Origin: an uncultured Fibrobacter sp.
Lineage (GTDB): Bacteria > Fibrobacterota > Fibrobacteria > Fibrobacterales > Fibrobacteraceae
DNA: 6,361 nt
Assembly: GCA_937891805.1 (NCBI GenBank)
Contig: CALATK010000017.1
Coordinates: 1-6,361, forward strand
Direction: 5' to 3'
Shown: positions 1 to 4,755 of the stretch, in pieces
Numbering within the stretch: position 1 is the first letter of the stretch
How the letters are laid out: every line of letters begins with the position of its first letter
Notes under the pieces: model-generated
Seen by the model: the letters and a program-made list of their open reading frames with translations, nothing else
Databases searched by the model: none
Told to the model about the DNA's origin: nothing
Translations under genes and position numbers: made by a program

Positions 1-147
1 GGCGACTACGTGTACTTCTGGAGTTCTACTGAGTACTACAGCAACTGCGCGTCGTACTACATGAATTTGGGCAGCAACAACGACTATGCGGACCTGAACA
101 ACTATGGTAAGGACAGCGGGTTTTCTGTTCGTTGTCTCAAGGACTAG
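1..147 (+). CDS. FISUMP-domain protein, C-terminal end (5' truncated by window)
   Basis: The frame is open from the first base to a TAG at 145-147 and gives 48 residues. They contain YFWSSTE near the start, an Asn/Asp/Tyr-rich middle, and end in GFSVRCLKD. This is the typical C-terminal end of the Fibrobacter succinogenes major paralogous domain (FISUMP, TIGR02145), which is found in many secreted or lipid-anchored proteins of this genus. The Trp-Ser-Ser-Thr-Glu block and the terminal Arg-Cys-Leu-Lys are the recognisable parts. The signal peptide and any N-terminal domain lie outside the window, so the substrate or surface role cannot be inferred. No clear intrinsic terminator follows; dispersed repeats start 7 nt after the stop codon. 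Confidence 0.9.
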   Translation, partial: GDYVYFWSSTEYYSNCASYYMNLGSNNDYADLNNYGKDSGFSVRCLKD

Positions 148-154
148 AGTATAG

Positions 155-192
155 GGGCTAGGGGTTAGGATCTAGGATCTAGGGCCGAGGGA
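155..192. repeat. G-rich dispersed repeat, copy 1 of 2
   Basis: This 38-nt unit starts gggctaggggttagg and ends agggccgaggga. It matches 219-256 at 37 of 38 positions (C to T at one site). The unit is itself built of taggat / ctagg steps. Related sequence occurs at 4725-4739, so it is a dispersed family and not a local tandem array. Confidence 0.85.
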
Positions 193-218
193 AAGTTTTG
201 AAGGGCGGAATCACTTTT

Positions 219-256
219 GGGCTAGGGGTTAGGATTTAGGATCTAGGGCCGAGGGA
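219..256. repeat. G-rich dispersed repeat, copy 2 of 2
   Basis: Second copy of the 38-nt unit at 155-192, 26 nt after the first and in the same orientation. Its gggttaggatttagg core (226-240) is identical to 4725-4739, just upstream of thrH. Confidence 0.85.
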
Positions 257-339
257 CTCAAGAAGCGTCGTGCTGATTTCCGAGACGCAGTGGTCCGCGC
301 TACGGAGTAGCGCCAGGACTAGCAGTGAGGCGAATCCTG

Positions 340-389
340 CAACAATTGTTTGCAAAATGCTCCAAAATGTCAACAGTTGTTTGCCAAAT
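340..389. repeat. Pair of 19-nt direct repeats with palindromic core
   Basis: The sequence caacaattgtttgcaaaat at 340-358 recurs as caacagttgtttgccaaat at 371-389, with 17 of 19 bases identical and starts 31 nt apart. Each copy has a dyad core (aacaattgtt; caac-a-gttg). About three helical turns between copies fits two binding sites on one DNA face. They lie about 67 nt upstream of the -35 box at 456. A regulatory role is inference. Confidence 0.5.
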
Positions 390-455
390 TTAATGGGTTT
401 TCGTTTTTTATAGTTTCCTTTTGTAGATTTGGCTCTCTAAACAAATTTTAGAAAA

Positions 456-484
456 TTGACTTTGTCAAAATATTTGGCTATATT
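456..484 (+). promoter_or_regulatory. Sigma70-like promoter with inverted repeat over the -35
   Basis: TTGACT at 456-461 and TATATT at 479-484 are separated by 17 nt, close to the sigma70 consensus. The expected start near 491 would give a short leader to the ATG at 504. The -35 lies in a perfect dyad ttgac-ttt-gtcaa (456-468), a plausible repressor site. The promoter explains why a TTG at 456 should not be used as a translation start. Confidence 0.65.
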
Positions 485-503
485 TGGGGAAAGGTCATCT
501 AAA

Positions 504-656
504 ATGAAAACTGAAATTAAAAAAGACATAAAGAAGCTGATAGATCGGTTGCCCGATGTTATCATAGCCAAGCGCTGTATGTCTGCCCATATAAAGGAAC
601 ATGGGTCGTTAAAGTCGTTCAATGATGACCGCATTAAACTCGTCAAACCTATATAG
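504..656 (+). CDS. Small hypothetical protein, 50 aa (first gene of AT-rich module)
   Basis: I do not recognise this protein. The ATG at 504 is chosen over an upstream in-frame TTG at 456. A purine-rich site, ggggaaagg (486-494), sits 9 nt before the ATG, and the TTG is part of the -35 box. The product begins MKTEIKKDIKKLIDRLPD, a lysine-rich segment likely to be an amphipathic helix. It continues with a short region containing single Cys and His residues and ends FNDDRIKLVKPI. No signal peptide or membrane segment is visible. The last 35 nt overlap the start of the next reading frame (ATG at 622), which suggests translational coupling. Size, overlap and an operator-like promoter resemble the first gene of a toxin-antitoxin operon, but no antitoxin fold can be claimed. 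The local base composition is AT-rich (17 G/C in 60 bases at 481-540). Confidence 0.55.
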   Translation: MKTEIKKDIKKLIDRLPDVIIAKRCMSAHIKEHGSLKSFNDDRIKLVKPI

Positions 657-1004
657 TTTATCCGAAGTAGACGGCGGTTATGGTTTTACAACCGACTATG
701 GTAACGAATATCTCGTTACCTTTTCAGGTTGTTTGATAAACAGTCTGAATGTGGGGTTCTAATTATTCTTGATTCTTCTGATAGGAAACATCGTGCCCGT
801 TTTAGAATGTTCCTTTCTGCAGAGCATAATTCTTGGTTTTATGAATTCAGTACGGGCGAAGTAGAAATAGTCAATATTCCGTTGAATCTCGAGGACTTGG
901 AGGAAACCTGTTTTTTACTGATTCGCAGGGACAACCCCTATTTAGAAATTATTCAAAACGCTGTCGCCGAATACATTGATGTTTCCTTTGGTAAGACTTT
1001 TTAG
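622..1004 (+). pseudogene. Frameshifted hypothetical gene, tentative DUF6169-like
   Basis: Two reading frames look like parts of one protein. The frame from ATG 622 reads MMTALNSSNLYSLSEV, then GFTTDYGNEYLVTFSGC, and runs out of sense to a stop at 760-762. The -1 frame, open from a TTG at 729 to TAG at 1002-1004 (91 codons), continues FDKQSECGVLIILDSSD and later has FLLIRRDNPYLEII. One extra T in the run at 732-734 would join them as SGC-FDKQ, giving about 127 residues. From memory, the F-T-T-D-x-G-x-x-Y-x-V-x-F start and the DSSDxK / RRDNP parts recall DUF6169-type proteins of Bacteroidota-like bacteria. In those a middle segment of roughly 45-50 residues normally lies between the two parts, so an internal deletion is also likely. 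No slippery heptamer is seen. It could instead be a sequencing error, or the 729-1004 frame could be an independent small gene. It converges on the rlmL-type gene 20 nt away. Confidence 0.5.
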
Positions 1005-1024
1005 GAACTTGTAAAAACAGACGA

Positions 1025-2398
1025 TTATATTGTGGCTATAAAGCAGTTCAGCGAGATGCCGCCGTGGCTGGTCTTGATGACCTTTGTGCTTGGCAAGCCC
1101 AAGGCGGCACAGTTCTTTAGAAGGTTGTCGCTGCAGTCGCCCTTGGGCGCAAGGATGGCAACGACCAAAGGGCGCCCAATTCCCTGTGCAAGTTCCGAAA
1201 GTTTCTTGCCTATGCGGGCGTAAAGTTTTGGAGCGTCTGCGTCCAGACGTTTCCCGTAGGGCGGGTTCAGCACGATGATTACTTTGGCGTTTCTGCTGCC
1301 GTTTGAGGTATCGTGCCCGATGTTTGAAATTTCTTCGGGCGTGTAGCTGAAAATGTCTTTCTGCTGCGGTGCGATGGGAGTCGGCTCGATTTTTGCGAGG
1401 GGACTGCACTCCACGTTATGCCTGATGATTTCGACGGCCCGTTCTGAAATGTCGCTGGTGAAAATTTTGATTATTGATGAATCGTGATTTTGGACTGGAT
1501 CCTTCGCGGCTTCGCCGCTCTGGATGACGCGGGTCAGGTAGTTCCACGAAGCCTCTTTGAAGGCGGGCTGGTGCTTGAGGGCAAAGTCGCGGCATTTTCC
1601 GGGAATGATTCCATTTGCCATGTAGGCGGCTTCCAGGCTGAAGGTGCCGCTGCCTGCCATGGGGTCGATAAGAGTGGTGAGGTCGCCCGACATGTCGGGC
1701 TTTGAGGTATGAGGTCGGGCTTCGCCCTTTGAGCAATGGATTGCCTCGAAGAGCATGGCGGCGGCGATGGTCTCTTTGAGGGGGGCGTCGTTGACAAAAC
1801 GCTGGTGGCCCCGCTTGTAGAGCTCTTCTCCGGCCAGGTCTAGCGAGACTGTGCATCGGTCGTCGATGAGAGTGACGAAAAGGATTTGCGACGATGGCTT
1901 GTCTTGCGGTGGGGCGTTGCGGGGTGTCCCCGCAGAGGGGGTAGAGAGCGACGCAGTGCGAACGAGGGGGAGGCTTCCCCCTTTGATAACATTGTAAAGC
2001 CGTTCGGCGACAGCATCGCTGTGGTAGAGCCTGGAGTGCTTGCAGGTGACGTGAATAGTGGTTGGTGATTGGTGATTAGTGGTTAGGTATAAGGACCAGG
2101 GGATTTCGGCGGCTTTCTTTTCGAGCTCGCGGAAGTTTTCGGCCTTGAAGGAGGCTATGTCCATGAGCACTCGGTTGGCGATGCGGCTGTGGGCTACGGC
2201 TTTCCAGGCTTCGGTCAGTTTGGCTTCGAAGGAGACTTTACCGTCGGCGGTTTCGAAGGAGTCGTCTTTGGCGGCGACCCCGATTTGCCGCAGCTCTTGG
2301 ACCAGGGTCGCCTCGAAGCCAAGGGGCACGACGGCGGTGAAACGGTGGAGTTTCCCGTGGACTTGCCGCTTGATGCGTTTTTCGAGGTTTTCCTGCAT
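1025..2398 (-). CDS. RlmL-type THUMP domain RNA methyltransferase (COG0116), with repeat-derived insertions
   Basis: This 457-residue protein is a class I SAM-dependent RNA methyltransferase of the RlmL/YcbY N-terminal type. That family makes m2G in 23S rRNA (G2445 in E. coli). An N-terminal ferredoxin-like part (AVVPLGFEATLVQEL, 22-36) leads into a THUMP domain (about 75-188). The catalytic domain has SAM motif I DPMAGSGT (245-252), an acidic motif II in TSDIS (314-318) and motif IV NPPY (378-381). The protein looks longer than usual stand-alone members. The excess lies in low-complexity segments at about residues 105-115, 139-170, 222-238 and 293-308 that coincide with dispersed repeat DNA. 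All catalytic motifs are intact, so it is probably functional. The ATG at 2398 lies 17 nt after the ybjQ stop and has no clear Shine-Dalgarno site, so it is probably cotranscribed with ybjQ. The exact target base is inferred from family only. Confidence 0.9.
   Translation of the reverse strand: MQENLEKRIKRQVHGKLHRFTAVVPLGFEATLVQELRQIGVAAKDDSFETADGKVSFEAKLTEAWKAVAHSRIANRVLMDIASFKAENFRELEKKAAEIPWSLYLTTNHQSPTTIHVTCKHSRLYHSDAVAERLYNVIKGGSLPLVRTASLSTPSAGTPRNAPPQDKPSSQILFVTLIDDRCTVSLDLAGEELYKRGHQRFVNDAPLKETIAAAMLFEAIHCSKGEARPHTSKPDMSGDLTTLIDPMAGSGTFSLEAAYMANGIIPGKCRDFALKHQPAFKEASWNYLTRVIQSGEAAKDPVQNHDSSIIKIFTSDISERAVEIIRHNVECSPLAKIEPTPIAPQQKDIFSYTPEEISNIGHDTSNGSRNAKVIIVLNPPYGKRLDADAPKLYARIGKKLSELAQGIGRPLVVAILAPKGDCSDNLLKNCAALGLPSTKVIKTSHGGISLNCFIATI
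1475..1528. repeat. Dispersed palindromic repeat inside the rlmL-type gene (insertion D)
   Basis: The plus-strand segment from ggatccttcg (1497) to ctggatgac (1528) holds a perfect hairpin gcggc-ttc-gccgc (1506-1518). Its outer arms resemble a widely dispersed bacterial element of the form ggatccttcg...ctcaggatgac (from memory). In the protein it encodes RVIQSGEAAKDPV, placed where the family normally goes straight from the W-N-Y-L helix to the T-S-D-I motif. Confidence 0.6.
1685..1735. repeat. Palindromic repeat cluster inside the rlmL-type gene (insertion C)
   Basis: Contains the perfect 16-bp palindrome gcccgacatgtcgggc (1685-1700), a second copy of gtcgggctt (1694-1702 and 1714-1722), and a small hairpin gggc-ttc-gccc (1717-1727). 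It encodes the odd segment CSKGEARPHTSKPDMSG just before SAM motif I. Confidence 0.55.
1889..1984. repeat. Double-hairpin repeat inside the rlmL-type gene (insertion B)
   Basis: Two hairpins are visible: gcgggg-tgt-ccccgc (1919-1933) and ggggga-ggct-tccccc (1966-1981). The second has the same 6-bp stem and 4-nt loop size as the intergenic hairpin at 5781-5796. The preceding gaacgaggg (1960-1968) also occurs at 5748-5756. It encodes a Ser/Pro/Thr-rich segment (residues 139-170) in the distal part of the THUMP domain. Confidence 0.6.
2053..2087. repeat. tagtggttagg-family repeat inside the rlmL-type gene (insertion A)
   Basis: The 15 bases gaatagtggttggtg (2053-2067) are identical to 5714-5728, and tagtggttagg (2077-2087) is identical to 5738-5748, in the same order and orientation. 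The copy at 5714 is intergenic, upstream of hslO; this one is read through as LTTNHQSPTTI in the THUMP domain. Confidence 0.75.
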
Positions 2399-2415
2399 TT
2401 TGGACTGTGCGGAAC

Positions 2416-2727
2416 TTACTTGAACTTGACGGCGGTGCCGTAGACGATGATTTCGGCGGAGCCCGCCATGACGGAGGCGGTGGCGAAACGAACGTTTATG
2501 ATGGCGTCAGCCCCGATGCCTCGGGCCTGTTTTTCCATGCGCTCGATGGCGATGTTGCGGGCGTCGTTCAGCATCTCGGTGTAGCCTGCGATTTCGCCGC
2601 CTATGATGGTCTTGAGGCCTGCGAAGACGTCGCGGACCACGTTTTTGCTGAAGACCACGCTGCCGCGCACCAGCTGGAGGGTTTCAAATTCCTTGCCGGA
2701 GATAAAGTCCGTGTTGTAAAGCTGCAT
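2416..2727 (-). CDS. YbjQ / UPF0145 (DUF74) family protein
   Basis: The product has 103 residues, the usual size for the UPF0145 / YbjQ family (DUF74). These are small soluble proteins sometimes called heavy-metal-binding-like; their biochemical role is not established. Family hallmarks are the RDVFAGLKTIIGG block (32-44), a helix rich in Ala/Arg/Glu (about 50-70), GADAIINVRF (72-81) and the closing GTAVKF (97-102). The start is well supported: a strong aggagg (2733-2738 read on the minus strand) lies 5 nt before the ATG. The gene precedes the rlmL-type gene by 17 nt, so the two probably form an operon. No membrane segment or signal peptide is seen. Confidence 0.9.
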   Translation of the reverse strand: MQLYNTDFISGKEFETLQLVRGSVVFSKNVVRDVFAGLKTIIGGEIAGYTEMLNDARNIAIERMEKQARGIGADAIINVRFATASVMAGSAEIIVYGTAVKFK

Positions 2728-2764
2728 GGAGGCCTCCTTTTTTCTTGCCTACGGCAACAATATA
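2728..2764 (-). promoter_or_regulatory. ybjQ leader: -10-like box, small inverted repeat, strong SD
   Basis: Reading leftward, a TATATT (2764-2759) is followed by the inverted repeat ttgcc-gta-ggcaa (2757-2745), a run of A, and the aggagg Shine-Dalgarno site (2738-2733). No good -35 is seen at 17 nt. The inverted repeat would lie at the expected transcription start, so it could be an operator. The SD also overlaps a 10-bp perfect palindrome, ggaggcctcc (2728-2737). Confidence 0.4.
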
Positions 2765-2823
2765 TAAATCGGCGGCTTCAGGACGGCATATGGGCGGCAG
2801 AAAAGCTCGTTTTCGGAGTGGCG

Positions 2824-2865
2824 GGCCTATAAAAGTGCTTTTTGGTGCGCTTTTATAGGCCTTTT
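2824..2865 (+). terminator. Strong intrinsic terminator-like hairpin
   Basis: A 15-bp stem pairs 2824-2838 with 2847-2861, with a single G-U pair and an 8-nt loop (tttttggt). TTTT follows at 2862-2865, so the T-run favours the plus strand. The lower stem is AT-rich (ctataaaag / cttttatag). No plus-strand gene precedes it, so it either ends an unseen plus-strand transcript or is a back-up bidirectional terminator for the leftward acyltransferase operon. Confidence 0.65.
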
Positions 2866-2999
2866 GTTAATTTGTTTGTGGTTGATTTAGAGGGCTGGAT
2901 CTCAAAAATACATATAAATCTTATCAAATAGAATGTTTTATACGCACTTTTGTTAATTTATGTGTAACATTTTTGCGTTCTTGAAGGGGTGAGGGGCAT

Positions 3000-3028
3000 A
3001 TAAAAAGCCCCTTTGGGGACGGTTTTAT
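3000..3028 (-). terminator. Probable terminator of the thrH-acyltransferase operon
   Basis: Read on the minus strand, cccc-aaa-gggg is followed by cttttt, 13 nt after the acyltransferase stop codon. The flanking ataaaa and ttttat can extend the pairing around a small internal loop, and the plus strand also has a tttt run, so it may work in both directions. Confidence 0.6.
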
Positions 3029-3041
3029 AGGTACGCACCCT

Positions 3042-4091
3042 CTAAAAGAACTTCTTAAAAAAGGAAATGGGCCTGAAAAGTGCCGTCACCAGCAGGGAAA
3101 CGGCAAAAACGGCCGCCGCCACGACAGGAACCACGACGATGGGGTGTGGCGTGAGGAGCGACAGCTCGAGTCCGTAGAAAAGCTTGATGAAAAGCGGGTG
3201 GATCAGGTACACGCCCAGCATGCAGGCCGAAACGAAGGTGAGGCGGCGGTTTGTGGTCAGCACGCCCCGGTACCGTTCACAGAAAAAGCAGAAAATGGCG
3301 GCGGCAATCAGGAAGGTGGTTGGCTGGAAATTGCCCAAAAAATATTCGTTGGGCTTGGAGCGGTCGATGGAAAAGTACGTGGAGGAGACGAAGGCGAAGG
3401 CCCAGGAGGCAACGGCCGAGAGGTACAGGATTTTTCGGGCCAGTGGTTTCAGGCCGTAGTGGGAAATGTAGAATCCGGTGAGGTAGAAGCCCGCGAAGGT
3501 GGTGCATCCCTGGATGCGGATGTTCTTGTAGAGCGTAAAGTCGGCCAGGCGCTCCAGCAGGTGGTTCACCATGGGGAGCACCAGCCCGAAGCAGAAAAAG
3601 ATGCCGATGACGTAGAGGACCATCCGGTGGCTTGCGTGTTCGGTAAAGACCCGCATGGGGGGCGTCAGTATGTAGAGCCCCGCGATGGTGTAGAGAAACC
3701 ACAGGTGGGTGGGCGGCTTGGTAAAAAGCAGAAACGGCGTGGCGAAGATGTCCTTGAAAGATCCGCCGGCGACGAAGGTGTTGACCGTTCCGTAGACGAC
3801 GACCCAGAACACCAGCAGGAGCAAGATACGGGTGAGGTTCTTGCCGAGGATTTTCTCCGGCGGGTGGGCGTATCGGGGCGAAAGCATGAACGCCCCACTG
3901 ATCATGATGAACACGCCCACGCCGAAGCGGGCGATGCTGTTGTAAAAGTTCAGGGTAATCCACTCGTCGGTACGAACGGGAATGTTGTACCAGGCGGAAG
4001 TGACGGTATGCTGGAAAACCACGGAAAAGGCCGCGATGATTCTAAGGACTTCGGCGTAGAGTTCCCTAGGCTTTACGGGAGTCGTTTCCAT
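3042..4091 (-). CDS. Acyltransferase-3 family membrane protein (WecH/YiaH-like, COG3274)
   Basis: This 349-residue, strongly hydrophobic protein is an integral-membrane acyltransferase of the acyltransferase-3 superfamily, nearest to the surface polysaccharide O-acyltransferase group (WecH/YiaH). Such proteins transfer an acyl group, often acetyl, to cell-envelope sugars. Visible hallmarks are LRIIAAFSVVFQH (16-28) with the conserved Arg and His in the first membrane helix, IARFGVGVFIMISGAF (53-68) in the second, and HLWFLY (129-134). About ten hydrophobic segments follow one another to the end, and the C-terminus is a basic-aromatic tail. The ATG at 4091 lies only 6 nt after the thrH stop, with a purine stretch (aaagg) just before it, so translation is probably coupled to thrH. 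There is no surface polysaccharide gene nearby to reveal the acceptor, so substrate is unknown. Confidence 0.88.
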   Translation of the reverse strand: METTPVKPRELYAEVLRIIAAFSVVFQHTVTSAWYNIPVRTDEWITLNFYNSIARFGVGVFIMISGAFMLSPRYAHPPEKILGKNLTRILLLLVFWVVVYGTVNTFVAGGSFKDIFATPFLLFTKPPTHLWFLYTIAGLYILTPPMRVFTEHASHRMVLYVIGIFFCFGLVLPMVNHLLERLADFTLYKNIRIQGCTTFAGFYLTGFYISHYGLKPLARKILYLSAVASWAFAFVSSTYFSIDRSKPNEYFLGNFQPTTFLIAAAIFCFFCERYRGVLTTNRRLTFVSACMLGVYLIHPLFIKLFYGLELSLLTPHPIVVVPVVAAAVFAVSLLVTALFRPISFFKKFF

Positions 4092-4097
4092 GCCTTT

Positions 4098-4715
4098 TTA
4101 GAGCGTCGCCTGGAACTGGTGGAACTTTTCCAGCAGCTCGGCGTAGGTTTTGGTGGCCTCCAGCTGCGGGAACTGGGCCACGATGGAGTCCGGCGCGCAG
4201 AAGAAGCAGCCCTTGTCGGCCTGCAGGAGCATGCCCGTGTCGTTGAAGGAATCTCCCGAGGCGAACACCTTGAAGTTCAGGTCTTGCAGGTGCTTTACCA
4301 CCTTGGTCTTCTGGTCGGTAAGGCGCAGGTGGTAGCCCACGATGCGGTCGTTTTGTACTTCCAGGTTATGGCAGAAGATGGTGGGGAAGGCGAGGTTCTT
4401 CATGATGGGGTAGGCGAATTCCTGGAAAGTGTCCGAAAGGATAATCACCTGGGTTTCGTCCCGAAGCTGGTCCATAAAGGCGCGGGCGCCGTCCAGCAGG
4501 CCCAGGTTCGCAATGACGTTCTGGATGTCCGAAAGCTTGATGCCTTCGCGGTCGAGAATCTTGATGCGGCCCTTCATGAGCTCGTCGTAGTTGGGAATGT
4601 CGCGGGTGGTCAGGCGCAGGTCAGCGACACCAGTCTTTTCGGCGACGGCAATCCAGATTTCGGGGGCGAGGACTCCTTCCAGGTCCAGGGTAACGACACA
4701 TTGCTTGGTGAACAT
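4098..4715 (-). CDS. thrH: ThrH: phosphoserine phosphatase / homoserine phosphotransferase
   Basis: This 205-residue HAD-superfamily enzyme matches ThrH along its whole length. In Pseudomonas, ThrH removes phosphate from phosphoserine and can pass it to homoserine, linking serine and threonine synthesis. Motif I is DLEGV (D11 nucleophile, E13 in place of the second Asp, typical of ThrH), followed by PEIWIAVAEKTG (18-29). Then come TTRDIPNYDELM (36-47), motif II LSDT (93-96), a motif III lysine near 136-141, and motif IV GDSFNDT (154-160). All catalytic residues are present. It is cytoplasmic, with no signal peptide. The start at 4715 keeps the usual family N-terminus but has no Shine-Dalgarno site; a G-rich dispersed repeat lies directly upstream. 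It is the first gene of a two-gene unit with the acyltransferase; no functional link between the two is evident. Confidence 0.95.
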   Translation of the reverse strand: MFTKQCVVTLDLEGVLAPEIWIAVAEKTGVADLRLTTRDIPNYDELMKGRIKILDREGIKLSDIQNVIANLGLLDGARAFMDQLRDETQVIILSDTFQEFAYPIMKNLAFPTIFCHNLEVQNDRIVGYHLRLTDQKTKVVKHLQDLNFKVFASGDSFNDTGMLLQADKGCFFCAPDSIVAQFPQLEATKTYAELLEKFHQFQATL

Positions 4716-4724
4716 AGGGCTTAA

Positions 4725-4754
4725 GGGTTAGGATTTAGGGTCTAGGGGTTAGGA
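4725..4754. repeat. G-rich dispersed repeat next to the thrH start codon
   Basis: gggttaggatttagg (4725-4739) is identical to 226-240, and is followed by gtctaggggttagga. The repeat begins 9 nt from the thrH ATG and therefore forms most of its immediate untranslated leader. Confidence 0.75.
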
Positions 4755-4755
4755 A

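Larger units (their letters stand above)
148..455. other. Gene-free repeat-bearing intergenic region
   Basis: About 300 bases without a supportable gene. The left half (to about 330) is GC-rich and holds the two 38-nt repeats and a hairpin at 297-313 (gcgctac / gtagcgc, loop gga) with no T-run after it. The right half turns AT-rich and holds a pair of 19-nt direct repeats (340-358 and 371-389). The composition change near 335 marks the left edge of the AT-rich island that carries the next two genes. No tRNA or small RNA gene is recognisable. Confidence 0.7.
2728..3041. other. AT-rich intergenic region without a gene
   Basis: This 314-nt gap holds the ybjQ leader, the hairpin at 2824-2865, a direct repeat (ttttata, 3-4 nt, then cttttgttaattt, at 2851-2873 and 2936-2959) and the terminator at 3000-3028. 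Neither strand shows a convincing coding frame. The part from about 2880 to 2990 is clearly AT-rich. Confidence 0.65.

Noticed and set aside
155..256. Possible minimal CRISPR array (38-nt repeats, 26-nt spacer)
   Set aside because: Only two copies, related copies elsewhere without spacers, internal tagg sub-repeats and no cas gene.
270..330. tRNA-like or terminator structure
   Set aside because: No cloverleaf arms or CCA-type acceptor pairing; the 7-bp hairpin at 297-313 has no T-run.
456..503. TTG start at 456 extending the 50-aa protein by 16 residues
   Set aside because: The TTG is part of the -35 hexamer, whereas the ATG at 504 has a purine-rich ribosome binding site at a good distance.
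721..762. Programmed -1 frameshifting in the second gene of the AT-rich module
   Set aside because: No X-XXY-YYZ slippery heptamer and no clear downstream hairpin; an indel or deletion explains it better.
942..1409. A 155-codon minus-strand frame overlapping the end of the rlmL-type gene
   Set aside because: Arg/His/Pro-rich shadow of the rlmL-type frame, with no domain and no ribosome binding site.
4098..4715. Calling the HAD enzyme SerB
   Set aside because: DLEGVLAPEIW and TTRDIPNYDELM are ThrH signatures, and the length and E13 in motif I fit ThrH.
3144..4724. A 526-codon plus-strand open frame opposite the acyltransferase and thrH genes
   Set aside because: It is antisense to two genes with clear family motifs, and its protein is a low-complexity Glu/Gly/Val/Asp-rich product typical of a GC-rich shadow frame.
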